Positions 23,548 to 38,670 are shown, counted from the first letter of the stretch. The stretch: DNA of 64,000 nucleotides from Favolaschia claudopus (GCA_037176885.1 JAWWNJ010000189.1:310001-374000), one strand, 5' to 3'. Translations and numbers: made by a program. The notes: generated by a model from the letters alone, not told the origin.

Positions 23548-24529
23548 CCGTCGTTACGGTCGTAGATGCGGTGAAGGCGAGTTGAGGTGATAAGTTTGAA
23601 TTTTGCAGGATATCTCAGTTTCTTGGAGGTGGGTCGCGTCCGTTCCAGAATTCACGGGCACCCGTGAAGTTTGGACGCGTCTGGTCACAGTCTCAGCGTC
23701 ACGGCGTGTTGTTGAGGACAACGCGGTTGTGTTTACAAGTTTGGTGTGAGTCCCAAAAAGGCAATCATCTCGTCACTGCCAACTCCCACAACCTCCCGCT
23801 TCCCTCAGACCAACCTCAGACCTTCTGGATGTCATTCGCGTCAAGATGAGCATCGATTCAACCTATATCTGCATAGAACAGGCACTCCCCGCGGCTTCCA
23901 ACCCAAGACTTACTGTACTCTGAGTCCACTTGAATGTTTCCGCACCATATCAATCTCCGCCCGACTAGATCTGGCGACGAATCAACCTCATCTTGACCTC
24001 GAAAGGCGCTCGGGGCTTATGTTGAGTTGTGAGAGGAGCAGGAACAGCTAGGAATGCGGAACGGAGAGCTCAGAATTCGAGCTAGAAATGAGACGAAGAT
24101 TCAGAACTTGGTGAGGTATCATCATTCACCCTACTTCCCCCTCGAAGCATTCCTGTCGTATCTCAAACGGTCCATCTTCGAACTGTATGTACCCCTGTGC
24201 GGCACCCGACCCAAGAATCGGTACCCGGATCTGGGACGCGAAGGGTTGCCGCAGCAACTGGGGCCAAGTTTTGGACCAACATGTCTCGTTTTCTATCTCT
24301 TATGCTCCATCTCATACCCGTGGGGACTACGGTCTGATTATATAGGCTCTTTTCTTTCTAGAACCAGCAGCTGACAATTTGAGGGACGTACGAAGTCTAA
24401 GATATATTTACAAAGATACCCCGGCGCAAGAGAATCCCATTCCGAAAGTGAAACACAGTTCGTTCTGCTTAATATTGTACTTATGTCTTCATTCACAGTG
24501 TACCAGCCTGCACCCCAGACAGGTCCTCG
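23548..24529. other. No recognisable gene
   Basis: This should contain the promoter and left end of the Plavaka element and the missing 5' end of the Cdc48 copy. A small palindrome CACGGGCACCCGTG lies near 23655. No exon matching the first part of Cdc48 was found. Confidence 0.5.
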
Positions 24530-26975
<2,446 letters not shown>

Positions 26976-27242
26976 GTGTATTCAAAATTCATATGATCCT
27001 CGCCATATTCTGACATCGACGGGTAGATTGGGATTATCAGAATAGCCTTTCGGCATGAACCGACCTGAATCGGCTGGCAACGCCCCGGCGACTATTATTC
27101 TGTCCCTGCAATATAAGTATCTCCGTCTACTCTAAAGCAGTTATGTTTCTGCCATTCTAGCTTTGGTTCGGCTAACAGATATGATGGACCTTGAAAGGTT
27201 AGCGATCCGTTGCTCACTCTTCCCTTTGCCAGCACATCGACA
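26976..27242. other. Intergenic region
   Basis: Short spacer between the pseudogene and the next start codon. It presumably holds the promoter of the 27243 gene. No specific element could be assigned. Confidence 0.4.
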
Positions 27243-28059
27243 ATGTCTCAGTCTGAGTTAGCCACCGAAGACTTTGTGCTGTTTAGCCTCGCGCCAGGGG
27301 GCAACGGGCTGGAATGGAGTCGTAAACAAGTCAAACTTCCAACCTGTTTTAACGCCTCCAATGGCGAGGGCAATGTAAGTACTGCTATTGAACTTTTTCG
27401 CATCCAGCATCTCATCTCACAAAGATGACAACACTTGAGGAATTCGTCGACAAAGCCCACACGGACGCACATACAGTGCAGGATATGGCCGAGGATATTG
27501 CGCAGCTCAGACAGGCGATCGTAGCGCACAGGCAAGATTACGCTCGGCTTTCTCACAAGCACAAGGCGATACTTGAGGCCCGAGAGGAAGAACAAAGCGA
27601 CCTGAGGAGTGTCGTTCATCAACATATCCATCTTCACAATAGGCTGGATCGCACTCAGCGCAAGCTTGCCTGCCTCCAATCGGAACACGACGAACTGCAT
27701 CGGGAGCATCATGCGCTTCTGCAGGAGAACGATGATCTCGCAGCAAAACATTCCCGTCTTCACGAGCAGTTCAGCAAACTCGGAAACCTGTATGCGCGGG
27801 CCTTGTAAGTTTCCCTCAATTGTCACATGCCCGTTTCGAGCTCATTCCTTTATTAATAAGACGAAATCCTGTCCCACAACATATGGACCCTCCTTCGGCG
27901 CCGGCTCCGGGGTCCACCTCTACATTCCAGACCATCTTTCCGGTCATTGCAGTAGTTCCAGCGGATGTTCCTCAAAAACTCACTGGATTTCATGACGAAA
28001 CTTCCGAACAGACCAACGATTGTCGTCGATACTCCCCTGAACATTGTACTTGCGATTGA
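27243..28059 (+). CDS. Coiled-coil protein of unknown function
   Basis: Three exons, 27243-27374, 27425-27804 and 27861-28059, join in phase through GT..AG introns of 50 and 56 bp to give 236 aa. Exon 2 encodes a long heptad-rich helix of about 120 residues (for example LRQAIVAHRQDYARLSHKHK and ELHREHHALLQENDDLAAKH) with many His, Glu, Gln and Leu residues, typical of a coiled coil. Exon 3 is Pro-rich and ends in a Cys-containing tail (HCTCD). There is no signal peptide, membrane segment or known domain. The gene lies head-to-tail upstream of the 28277 gene, 217 bp away, so the pair may be old neighbours. The intact phase at every junction supports a real gene. Confidence 0.65.
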
Positions 28060-28276
28060 TCTTTTGCTTCAAATACACTGGTTTATCATTCATGAAATAG
28101 TATATTACTAGTATTTAGACTACACCATAATGCTTGACTGCCCTTGACGCAAATTGTCTTAACCCAACTCGACAACCACGGTGAAAATTTAAGCTTTTGA
28201 CTGCATCAAAAATAGATTGAATCACCGTCAACGCCACTCGAAAACATACCTTTACTCCCACTTTCTTTGCCAGCAA

Positions 28277-29960
28277 ATGGAGGACGACGGCCAGGGCGAG
28301 ATTGAGGTCATTCTTCGTACATTCAACATTCCAGGTGCAGATGCAACGGTCGATGAACTGCGTGAGGTATTCATTTTATACCTTCTTTTCATACGAGGCG
28401 TTCATTCAATCTGAAAAAAAATGTGGTGTAGGCATTGAGAGACACCCAGTTACAACTAGCTCGTACTCAGGTAGAGCTGCGTGCCTACCAGACTATCGCT
28501 CAGACAACAAGCGGCAGCAAGAAGAAACTGCAGGCTAATCCGCATAATTATCTCGACGCTATTCAAGCTTTAGGGAAAAGCTTTGCGCTAATGCACGAGC
28601 CTTGGCTCTCTGCCGCAGTTTTTGCTGCTCGTCCCGCTGACGGCCCACCTGCGCATGGTACTGCAGAAGAGATTGACGCAATTTTCAAATCATCTAAGCT
28701 CTATAATAACTTGCTTACCTGCACTCTGTATGAGCACGTTCCTGTGAAGTTCCACTCACTAGTCGATGCGTCGTCTTTTCCCGGCTTCAAAGACAATGTC
28801 AGCTCTGGTTTATTGATGGACTGATGAATTTTTTTGCTGACCGTCTTGCAGTTTCTGAAATACATGAGCATCGGACGTTCCAACTTTGTTGAGCGTCTTA
28901 AAGGTTCTTGGGAGAAACTGCAGACAGAATCCGATATGAAGAAAACTCCAGAGCAATTCTTATACTTTCCTGGAGACGACAAGTCAAAGCTGCCCTTACT
29001 TTCTCCCCCCATTTTCTATTCTGGCTTGAAGAAGGACGCGAAGGGCTGGCTACTGAACCCTATTCTTCCATTGGTGAGTTGATTGTGACTGCTTCAAATC
29101 CAAAAGGCTCAGTTTTATACTTGTAGAGTCTGCGATGCCTCCTGTACGGCCCCGCCAGCATCAAGGACCAAGGAAAGGCAAAGCCTACTTCAAAGACATA
29201 TGGGGTCATGTGGAACATCCAGGAATTGACAATTGAGAGCATCTCTTTCGTTTTGATTGCGGTAAGGACAGCACTGCACCATCACCTTGACGCTTCACGA
29301 AAATCATGTAGATCTTCTTTGTACTGTCTGACAAGGACACGTCGTTTGAAGAGAAAGGGAAGACTTCACACATACCCTATCAGTCTCATTTCCACGCGCA
29401 TAAAACCCGTCTCATGAAATATCGCAACACTGCTGGGGTTCGCAACATAATTCGCTTTTGGTCAGACATTGTTTTTGCCGGTGTTTCGCGAACTGTCACA
29501 GAAGGGCCTTTGAACGACTCCGATGCTGAGGCTGCATCGGATGCAGAATTTGCGCAGGCAATGGAGGAACTTTCGCTGCAAGATGTTGATGATGGAGGTA
29601 TGTGGAAAGCTTTCATTCACGTCACGGAATTACATGTGGGACGCAGGACATCAAGAACGTCAAGATACACCGGAACGCCAAGCAACCCCTCCTGCTGATG
29701 ATCCTGACCCGAATTCAGCAGAGCCCGAAGAGGAGGAGCTTACTCCCATATCGGAAGACGAGCCTGTCGCGCCAGTAGTACAAGGAAGACGTCGAGGTGC
29801 GACAACACGTGGAAAGAAGAACGCAGTGTCTGGGGCGGTACCCGAGGATGATAACAGTGCGGCTGATGAGGGTGAGCCGGTTGGGCGGCCAGTGCGAGCA
29901 AGAGGAAGAGGGAAACAACGCGGGAGTAGCAATCGGGGTGGAAAGGGACGAGGCATGTAA
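28277..29960 (+). CDS. Agaricomycete multi-copy family protein, unknown function
   Basis: Six exons (28277-28366, 28432-28797, 28852-29073, 29127-29261, 29312-29597, 29647-29960) join in phase into 470 aa. The middle of the protein (EALGKSF-like helix, PVKFHSLVDASSFPGF, YGPASIKDQGK, IFFVLSDKDTSFEEKG, RNIIRFWSDIVFAG) resembles a family expanded in mushroom genomes, possibly the domain of unknown function DUF6698. That assignment is from memory and is uncertain. The N-terminus has a short coiled coil. The last exon is disordered, strongly acidic, and ends in RG/GR repeats (RARGRGKQRG...GGKGRGM), suggesting nucleic-acid binding. No frameshift or stop was seen, so the gene is probably functional. 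Confidence 0.7.
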
Positions 29961-30625
29961 AGCTGGTAGTTCGCGATTGATGTATAGAGTTTAGTAACCG
30001 ACATTAGAGATAATTGTTTCGGGCAAAGGGCGGAAATGGAAAGAGACCCCATGCATTGACCTTCTCAACTACCTATATAAATGGACCTTTAGTAGAGTAG
30101 TTAATAGCGTAGACTATAGAGAAATTTTGTGTATAGGAGGTCGCGCGTTCGAATCTTACCCATTACATTACAATCTGATCATACTAAATACATACATACA
30201 AGGTGAAGATGAAGATAATAAGCAAGCTAATAAATAATAACTAGTACTGCGTTCATAATCCTAAGACCACAATATATAACCAGCATTAGCATACAAATAA
30301 TAATACAACAAATATAATAGGAATATGTCCCAGTAAGAATAGCTGAACAGCACCGACCAATATATTTTATTCTCTAGCTTACGATAATCCCATGAGACAA
30401 AATGAGCCTCCGCCACCCTCATAAGGTGGTGTGAGACAAGTCATTTCGTTTATGACAAGATAAGATATTCTTTCCTCATATTATATGGTTATCTCATTAG
30501 ATAGTCGGATCCTGTGCCGATCTCGTGCGAAATGACTTCTCTCATGTTGTCCTCGTGAGATCAGTTTGTCTCACAGCCTCGTGAGGCCTCACAAAGTCTC
30601 ATGACGTGATTTCCGAATTTCCGAC
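29961..30625. other. AT-rich spacer
   Basis: No gene. A tRNA-like T-loop (CGTTCGAATC) occurs at about 30148 with an A-box-like stretch about 55 bases upstream, but acceptor pairing is poor. From 30380 to 30610 the words CTCATGAG, GTGAGA and CTCACA recur in both orientations. Confidence 0.45.
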
Positions 30626-31042
30626 CTAAGGGGCCAGTGACGTGGCGGGTGAGCTGGCAGCGACAGAAGCGTAGGTTTTGTCTGGGGAGATAATGGATGC
30701 TGGAGTGATTTGGGTGGTCAAATTGGGTAGGGATTCCAGTTTGGTCATGATAGTGTCGAGTTTTGTGGTCAAGGAGTCGATGCGGGTGGTATTGGAGTTG
30801 GCAGCAGGCTGCTGTACAAGTGCGGCGGCAAGCGCCCGAATGGTATTCCAGTCAGCAAGAGGAACGGTGCAAGATTTAGCATTGGTGGTTTTTGGGAGTT
30901 TCACAGCGTAGATGATTTTGTGGAGGTTCTGGATAGTGGCGCTAGGGAGCGCCCTCGGAGCAGGTGGTGGTACCGGATCAAGAGGCATCGTCTCAAAAAA
31001 GAAAAAAGGTGTATTACGGAGCCCGTAACAGGAGAAATGCAA
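30626..31042 (-). pseudogene. LINE ORF1 N-terminal fragment
   Basis: A 138-codon minus frame begins after a CCTTTTTTCTTTTTT tract and contains a Pro-rich start, a helical stretch (TTKLDTIMTKLESL) and KTYASVAASSP, a phrase typical of ORF1 Gag-like proteins of fungal LINEs. It stops before any zinc knuckle. The pyrimidine tract recurs on the minus strand at about 18190. This is a truncated retrotransposon 5' end. It may be a separate family member from the 18256-19269 fragment. Confidence 0.5.
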
Positions 31043-31216
31043 TCACAAAGGGCTATAAACGAGAGCTAAAAATTGCCCAGAAACCGTTCAACGTTTGGAA
31101 ATGGATTTTATCGGTGTTTGCCCGCAAAATTCTATGATGTCACGCATAACGCTGAGGCCGTTTTTGGTTTCCATGCGTAGCGTTTCCAGTCACGCTCGAG
31201 GGTCTGTTTCACCCAT

Positions 31217-31260
31217 TGTTGTTGTTGTTGAGATCAATTAACGTGCTCGAGCCGCTGCAA
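31217..31260 (-). mobile_element. 44-bp LINE 3' tail with 11-bp target-site duplication
   Basis: This short insert consists of a (TTG)n run plus AGATCAATTAACGTGCTCGA and ten further bases, identical to the start of the larger insert at 40040. It is flanked by the duplication GTTTCACCCAT (31206-31216 and 31261-31271). On the minus strand it reads as a retrotransposon 3' end with a (CAA)n tail, extremely 5'-truncated. It landed inside the terminal repeat of the MITE family described at 17818. Confidence 0.85.
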
Positions 31261-32439
31261 GTTTCACCCATACAAAGTGCTACAGTACATGAAAACACAA
31301 GGTGACGTTAGTGACGTGACTTTTGACAGAAAGTAACGTACTTTTTGACAGAAAATCACGGGGTCCCCGGCGCCGCGCGCCGGCGAGTGCTCCAGTCCTT
31401 TCGGCTTCTTTGCCGTGTCGAAACCGGTCATTTTCGTTTCTGAATGCTGGCAATTGATGGACTTGATGGCCTGGAAGGCCGCCTCATCAATATCAGCTAT
31501 GTAGCCGCGTTTTCGTTTTCGATTTTCGTTCATACCGCATATTTCGACTCCTTTCTTCCCACACTTCTGCTCTATCCTGCGGAAAGGCCTCAATACCGCA
31601 GCATACGGGGCAAGTACGTAGTTGGAGTAGACATAGCCAAGGAGAGGGCGATGAGCCAAATATATGGCCCGGAGCACCTCCTCCGACTCATTGGTGAGCT
31701 CAGCGAGCTATGTAAATGACGCAGTTTGGACTCACCTTTTACCGACAATAAATAGCATATCTTCCGCACTTGGTTGCATACTCCGAACTAGACGCTGGAT
31801 CAACAGAAATCATTCAAGAGTATCTGAACGAACTACTCTGGTTTGTGATCGAGACCGGTTTTGCTCGAGTCTGACATTCCGCTGCCAGTTGGATGCTCGA
31901 TGAGCAATCTTGGTTGTTCCAATGTTCTGAGAATGTCGGTGAATAAGTACACTATGTGGAAGGTCCTCACAAAAATACTGCTAACGATGTACTCAATACT
32001 ACTCTACTGGTATGAATGTCTACGTACGTAGATGCGCATTGTGTGAAACACATCATTTGTAATGCAAAACGCTGGAAGAGCAAATTTTGGAGCTCAGCAT
32101 GCCCAAGGCGTGCACGGCGGGGTAACAGGTTTGAGGAGGTGATCAAGAGGAGAGAAAAATCGGCAGCTCGAATAAGCCATCAAGAACAGCGAGCGAAGAG
32201 CCACAAGCGAGTGCTTGAGCAGATACATAGCGGTGGACCGTGGTGGAGTCGGAGCCGGAGCTAGTCTGAGCAGCGACAAGCGGTCGAGGCCGACTCCCGC
32301 CGCCAACGCACTGGGCTCTAAGAAGTCCGAGGAGTCGTCCCGCCGTAGTCTCGTAACAAGACTTTATTTACTCTTTTGAAGATAGTCGTTCAAACGTATA
32401 TAAAGTCTTGCATTTGTCGGGGCCCATGTCCCATGTCAG

Positions 32440-32513
32440 TTGAGAGAAAGAGAAAAAATCGAAAGAAAGAGAAGAAAAAAAGAGAAAAAAAGGGGGAAAA
32501 GAGGAGAGATTTA
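32440..32513 (+). repeat. Purine-rich tract
   Basis: About 70 bases of almost pure A and G (GAAAGAGAAGAAAAAAAGAG and similar). Such mirror-like tracts can form triplex DNA. It could also be a polypurine tract or tail of a lost retroelement. Confidence 0.6.
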
Positions 32514-34235
32514 TTGAGACGTACTGGACAATTCAACCATGGAGTTTCGCCCGTGAACGCGTTGAAGCCAGCGATTTTGAGGTCCCGAAAATTTTGATCG
32601 CTGATGTGTCCCAAGTGCTACGGCGATTTCCGTGGCCCATGTCCAACCGGAGTATGCGTCTCATTTGGACATGGGACAGCCAATCATATTTCAAGATAAG
32701 CAGCGAGGCCACTGATTATCTCTCTGTTTCGGGGACGCATCACTAGTAGTACATACTCTCGTTTGACTCTCGTTCTCTCTCTCTGCTCCCTACTCTTCAC
32801 GTCTTCTGTTTTTGTCAAGACCCTCGCTCTCGCCCCTCACGTCGTTCCACCGCAGCGTAATCCTCTCGGCAGCCATGCCCTCGCGGACTCTGCGTCTGCT
32901 CGAAGGTGCCCGAAACGAATGTGGAGGAGTAACCTGCCGTCTACTTGACCCAACCAGACACTCTTCACTCAAGCTAGCCTCCGCCATCCATGCCGCCACC
33001 GCTGCTGGTCTCATGTTTGCCCTTCAACCTCCGGCACGCAGCATTGAGGAACAGCAACATCATCGACGACCGCCGCCGTATCTGAGGATTACCACTTACT
33101 GGGTAAAATTAGGCAGATAGGTGTGTTATCTGCTTTCTTTCAACTCTGAATCCCAATATTCACATTGTACCTCAGCTCATTCACTCAACCGGCTCGTGCG
33201 ACTCTTCACTCTTTCACACTCCCCCCTCCCGGCGTCCGCTCCACCTCTGAACGCCGCATGATCTGCGCGCCGACGGCTCGCATGATGCGAGCACTACCCC
33301 GAGCACACCCCCAGCAGATGCAGTTGAGCCGCTACCTGCGTTTACCAACGTTGCCGCCCGCCTTGCCGTGCCGAAAGTCCTCTTCAAATATCATGGTCAA
33401 CAGCGCCGGGGTCCCGACGCTTGTTTAGCTTGATTTTTGTTTTGAATTCAGAAACACTGTGGGCGATCAATGCTGCTGTTGTGTCTCATGCTCAGCCCCT
33501 TTCTATTCATAACCTCAAATCAAACGGTTTCAATCTTCAGCTTGGACTAAAGGTACAAGCGAATCGTAAAACGGTACGCGGCATAAATCTAATTGGGGGA
33601 GCTTGCTCCCCCTTTTATCAGAGCCGTCACCGAAAAGCAATAATCGAGAGCGTTTTGATGGCGTCACTGCCCTTGACGTGCGCACGTCAAGATTGGCATG
33701 CTCCGAGTGATAGGATGTTCTTCCGAGTGATCCAGCCTGATCCCGATTGATCCAGATTGATTGCAACTGATGACGCACCTTTTCAACTGATGGTGCACGG
33801 GTGATTTGATCCTGCCCAAAGCTGCTTAACGGAAGCGAAAAATATAGTTCTCCTTTTCATACACGGTACAGAGGGGCAGATTCTCGACGAGGTGTTGTTA
33901 ATGGTGCCATTAGTTTGCAAACAGCTGCTGTGACGAGGTGATGAAAATAAATGATATCAATGTTGCTCAGTTAGTGTCTGTATAGAGAGACTATGGTTCT
34001 GAGTGGAAATTCAAAAACTTGATTGGTGGTTCATCCTTCAGAACGTCATTGCCCGGCATAAGTAAAGCTTTGTTCACAACAGTAGATTATGTGCGTGAAA
34101 AGAATCCGGCCGAATTATGCCCCAAACAACAGCGCAATATTGATATTGTTAATTTGTGGTCGGTACTCCGGCATACAAATCACATTTTTACCATTGTTGT
34201 ATTTGTGGGCTTAAATCTGAAGTTCATGTTGCCAG

Positions 34236-34375
34236 GTTAGTGTTGCCGCGGCTCGGCTCAGCTCGGCTGAGCCGATAGAGCCGAGCTATTTTAAGCCGAG
34301 CTGAGCCAGCCGTTACCAAGGTGGCTCCACGTGGCTCGGATCAAGCTCAAGCCGGCTTGAGCCCAGCTCAGAACA
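34236..34375. repeat. GGCTCGG/GAGCCGA array
   Basis: Starts with the same AGTGTTGCCGCGG edge as the array at 8640 and continues with GGCTCGGCTCAGCTCGGCTG and its inverted forms. The shared edge with different word composition suggests one element type whose interior is a self-complementary simple repeat. Confidence 0.6.
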
Positions 34376-34909
34376 ATTTTCTAATTTCCGCGCTGCCCAT
34401 TGCGCCAGAGCTTCAAATGACCTTCAGAGCACTCTTACACCCCTCTCTTACCATTCGACTGATAACCTCTCGTCTTGGGCCGTCTCAGACTCTCAGTAGT
34501 GATTTTGTCATCGCTGGGAAAAATTTAAAAATAAATTCAATTTTAATAATCATTTAACGAGCCACGTTGCCCGCGGTGTTGTCCAGACAGTCAAATAGCT
34601 GACGAGTGTTCAGAAAATGTTAGGAAGAGTGTTTAGATGTTATTGCTATGTAATGGGGTGCATCTACGATGTCCAAAATGCAGCTTTGGAAAAACCCCTC
34701 TGAGCCGTTGGCTACAGTTGCGGCAAGATCAATTTTCTTACCTTTTATGGAAATTCCAATCAAACCCGGCCTTTTCCCCTCAGAAAGATGTTAGATGGGC
34801 AATTAAAGTGCACAGAGGCAGGGAAATATCCCAAATTCAACAGAATATGCAAAAACATTAATCATTTTCCATGCATCTGCCCCACTGTTTGGACCAAGTT
34901 GTGATTCAA

Positions 34910-37900
34910 AAACAGCCTCTTATGGGTGGTTCGGCAACGGTTCGAGGAAAATCGAGGGTCGCGGTGAAGCACAGCTACTAGCGTCCCATCCTAAGGGTGG
35001 TAACGTCCGACTCAGGTTGAAAGATACCTGTTATGTCCCTGACTCTCAGCCGACGCTTATATCAGTGTCGCGGCTTGATCAGGCGGACTGTTACACCGTC
35101 TTTGGCGGGGGACGCTGTGTTACCTTTGAGAAGGGTGACAGTGGCAAGCTCATCCGCAACCTCATTTCGTCCGAGAAGGTTATTCTGACCGCCTCTCTCG
35201 GCAGCGATCGCCTCTATCACCTCGATTCCTCCTCGTCGACGGAGAATTCTTTTTCCACCTCGTCTCGACCTCCGACCTCAAAGCTTGAGGAGCTGCATCA
35301 GCGTCTAGGGCATCTAGGCTACCCTGCGCTGCGCGCTCTCGTTCGGAAGGGTCACATTTCAGGTGTGAAACTATCTACGGCGGAACTCAATGCTGAGCCG
35401 CCGGTATGTCAATCTTGCATGGAGGGCAAGATGACTCGTGCCTCTTTTCCTCCTTCGGAAGAGGAAAATGCCGAACATATTCTCGATCACGTTCATTCAG
35501 ATCTTTGGACTGCTCCAGTCCGTACTCTGAACGGATCGAAATATGCCCTCGCTTTCACCGATGACTGCTCTCGCTGGATTTGGATGTTTTACCTGCGTCA
35601 CAAGAGTGATGCAGTAGCTGCATTCAAGGAGTGGTTGGAGATGGTCGAGCGTGAGACAGGTCGCAAGCTTAAGGTCTGGCACGTCGATAATGGGGGTGAA
35701 TTTATCAACGAAGACCTGAAGCGGTTCTTGGAGGCACGTGGTATTCAGCTCAAAACCAGCGCTCCACGTACTCCTGAACAGAACGGTGTTGCCGAACGTC
35801 AGTTTAGGTCTATTTTTGACCGCGTTCGCACCGTCCTCATCGACGCCGACCTGCCGCTTAGCATGTGGGCTGAGGCCAGCAATTACATGGTCTATGTCAA
35901 AAACCGTAACCCACACAGCGCTCTCGACCTTCGTACCCCTTTCTCCATCCGCTTCCCAAACCGCAAACAGCCGAAGTACAGGTCTTTTCACCGTTTCGGT
36001 TGCAGGGCTTACCTCTATAACGACAATCCTAATCGTAAAAAGTTCGACCATCGCGGCGAATCAGTTATTTTTGTTGGGTATCCGGATGATCGCAAGGCTT
36101 GGAAGGTTTATCGCCCCTCAAAGCGTACCTTCGGGTCGTCGCCTCATATCAAATTCGACGACAACTCAAATTGTGGGGAATTTCGGGCTGAGGGGGAGAT
36201 ACACTCATACAAATATTCTTCTCTCAAATCGTCTTCAAGCGAAGCTAATGATGATGATTACAGCCCTCCTTCCTCCACTTCTACGCCTCCTACTGCCAAT
36301 CCGGTACCTCCTCGTGCACCATCCCCTCCTGCTCCGGCTGGACCTGCGGATGTTGTGTCACAACCTAAACCCCGGGCACCTCGTCAACCTCGTCCTCTAC
36401 CACCTCCGCGTGACCCATCTACCCGAATCCGGGAAGCCGCTGAGCTCAAGGCCGCCACCGCAAACCTTAATTCAGGGTTAGCAGCAGCGCCAGCTCCAGA
36501 GGACCCTGACCGTGCGCCGGAAGATTCTGCTTTCGCGGAATCCTGGGACGAATTTGAGTACGCTCATATCATTGGTCCCGGCGAAGTTCCTCGCAACTAC
36601 AAGGAAGCGATGGAGTCGCCCGATCGTTCCGAGTGGGAGAGCGCGATGGAAGTCGAGCTTGATAGCATTGCGAGGATGGGTACATGGGAACTTGTCCCAC
36701 CACCTCCCGGTGTGACTCCGCTTGGTTCGCTCTGGGTCTATGCCTTGAAGCACGACAGTACTGGTGCCATCACTCGGTACAAAGCTCGTCTATGTGCTCA
36801 GGGTACACCCCAGCGCCCAGGTATCGATTTTTCGATGTCTTTTGCTCCTGTTGTGAAGTCAGAGTCGCTTCGTTACCTCCTAACCCTAGCTGCAAAGCTG
36901 GACTGGGAATTCCACGTTGTGGACGTCGACTCCGCCTTTCTCAACAGCGAGACGGATCCAGACGAGCCACCTGTCTACATGCGACAGCCTCAGGGCCATC
37001 GTGTTCGTGGAAAGGAGGACTATGTCTGTCTCCTGAATAGGGGAATTTACGGGTTAAAGCAAGCCGCACTTCTCTGGTACCAAAAGTTACGTTCCATTTT
37101 GGTCAAGATTGGTTTCCGGGTGTGCATTGCTGATCCGTGCGTCTTTATTCGTCGCCTGGAGAAGGCTATTTCCATCATCAGCGCCCACGTTGATGATCTT
37201 GGATTATTCTGCTCCTCTGTTGCAGAGGTCAAACTTTTAAAGAAGCAGATTTCCGAGCATGTCCGAATCAAGGACTTGGGAGAGTCAAAATCCATTCTTG
37301 GCCTCGAAATCCTGCGTGATCGTGCGAACCGCACCATCTCCTTGTCTCATCGCTTCTATATTGACTCGATTGTGGCTCGGTATCGCATGGAGGATGCACG
37401 GCCCGTATACTCGCCAGTCAACACGTCGGCCGCTCCGCTTTCCAAGTCTCAATCTTCTCAGACTTCGGAAGAACTCCAGCGCATGGCCAACGTTCCCTAC
37501 CAGCACGCCGTTGGTTCGCTTATGCATACCGCTGTTCAATGCCGTCCAGACATTACGAAGGCAGTCCAGGCCGTATCGCAATTTAGCTCCAACCCCCGGT
37601 GAAGCTCATTGGGAAGCCGTTAAACGGATCCTCGCATATCTCAAAACCACACGCGACTCTGTCCTTGTTCTAGGCGGCAATGAAGACCTTACCCTTCACG
37701 CTTTCAGCGATTCAGATTTCGCAAACTCGAAGGATCACGCCCGATCCATATCTGGGTATGCTGTCTTCATCGGATCCAGCTTAATCGCTTGGTCAGCGAA
37801 GAAGCAAACTTCCACGGCTCTTTCGACTGGCGAAGCCGAGCTCTACGCTGGCACACATGTCGGGCGTGAAATCATGTGGCTCCGCTCTCTTCTGTTCGAA

Positions 37901-38172
37901 CTTGGTTTCCTACTACCTTCCGGACCGACTTCCCTTTCTATCGACAATACTTCCACCATCCGGATGATTGTCAATACTGATGAAGTCACCGCTCGAACGA
38001 AGCACGTCCACATTGCCATCTGGTGGATCCGTGAAGCAGTCCTCCATCGCTGCATGTTTACGTCCCTACGGAAGTGAATGTTGCCGACTTATTCACGAAA
38101 CCATTGTCGGCACCACGCCACAAGACTCTCGTCAAGATGTTGGGCATGGCTCCCCGACCGGATGCTCGTTGA
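34910..38172 (+). pseudogene. pol: Copia Pol polyprotein with two frameshifts
   Basis: The main frame runs to 37602. It shows, in order, the protease C-terminus (NGSRKIEGRGE), the GAG-pre-integrase zinc motif (HQRLGHLGYPALR ... CQSCMEGK), the integrase core with DDE residues (HSDLWTAP, VWHVDNGGEF, PEQNGVAER), a proline-rich linker and copia reverse transcriptase (AHVDDLGLF replaces the usual YVDD box). A CCCCC run near 37597 has one base too many, so RNase H (FSDSDFANSKDHARS, STALSTGEAELYAG) lies in the next frame. A second shift near 38053 precedes the terminal ADLFTKPLS. The long intact integrase-RT frame indicates fairly recent activity. Confidence 0.9.
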
Positions 38173-38179
38173 GGGGGAG

Positions 38180-38633
38180 TGTTGAAGTATTTATAGGGTT
38201 CTCATCCTTTGCACCCGCACCGTCGCATCGCCATCACCATCCCCTTCACTACCTTATATACTGCTTGCTGCCCGCTAGTCACTTGTTCCCCACGTCGACT
38301 AGCGTGCGTATACCTTTACTTTACTTTCTACTTTCTACTCACAGTCCTTGTAGTCTCTAATATACTCTAGGTACAGTCGAAGCTGTCATAACCCATAGCT
38401 CTGGTAGCCCATAATTTGCCTAAACCCATGCATTTTTTGGGAACTTTGACTGGCTTTTGGCTGGGATAACCCATAAATCTGCCATACCCCATACCTTGTG
38501 GACCCAACCGAGGCCTATGGGTTACGACAGCTTCGACTGTACTAGTCACTTGTTCCCCACGTCGACTAGCTCTCTAATATACTCTAGCTGACTCCGACTC
38601 ACTTGTTCATGGCCGCTCATCGCGCTCTCATCA
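38180..38633 (+). repeat. 3' LTR of copia element, interrupted
   Basis: Begins TGTTGAAGTATTTATAGG right after the polypurine tract and ends CTCATCA. Without the 166-bp MITE and one TA it is about 286 bp. A short block (TAGTCACTTGTTCCCCACGT) appears on both sides of the MITE, at about 38276 and 38540, so the LTR also carries an internal duplication. The 5' LTR is absent from the window. Confidence 0.7.
38374..38539. mobile_element. 166-bp TA-flanked MITE in the LTR
   Basis: Ends CAGTCGAAGCTGTCATAACC and the inverse GGTTACGACAGCTTCGACTG are flanked by TA on both sides, the signature of Tc1/mariner (pogo-type) insertion. Inside, TAACCCATA-like words recur about every 20-40 bp in both orientations. 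Confidence 0.85.
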
Positions 38634-38670
38634 CCTTTTGACCTACTTTAGTCAAGTCACAAATGATCTA

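Larger units (their letters stand above)
31300..34909. other. Gene-poor region
   Basis: No recognisable gene. Contents: a repeat TTTTGACAGAAAATCACGGG near 31350 that recurs inverted near 46580; an unrecognised minus frame through about 31380-31700; a purine tract at 32440-32513; the GGCTCGG array at 34240-34375; and a single MITE-like terminus CAGTTGCGGC at 34715. Frames at 32810-33430 are open but lack domains. Confidence 0.5.
34910..38633 (+). mobile_element. Ty1/copia retrotransposon, 5'-truncated
   Basis: The element begins within the protease region with no gag and no 5' LTR, runs through integrase, reverse transcriptase and RNase H, has a polypurine tract GAGGGGGA at 38171-38178, and ends in a 3' LTR (38180-38633, TG...CA). 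The LTR was later split by a MITE at 38374. With one LTR, no gag and two frameshifts it cannot move on its own. Confidence 0.88.

Noticed and set aside
30060..30160. tRNA or tRNA-derived SINE with CGTTCGAATC
   Set aside because: A-box and B-box spacing is plausible, but acceptor pairing fails and no second copy was seen in the window to support a SINE.
32810..33430. Possible gene starting near 32875
   Set aside because: Two open frames exist but no phase-consistent splice join, domain or conserved motif was found.
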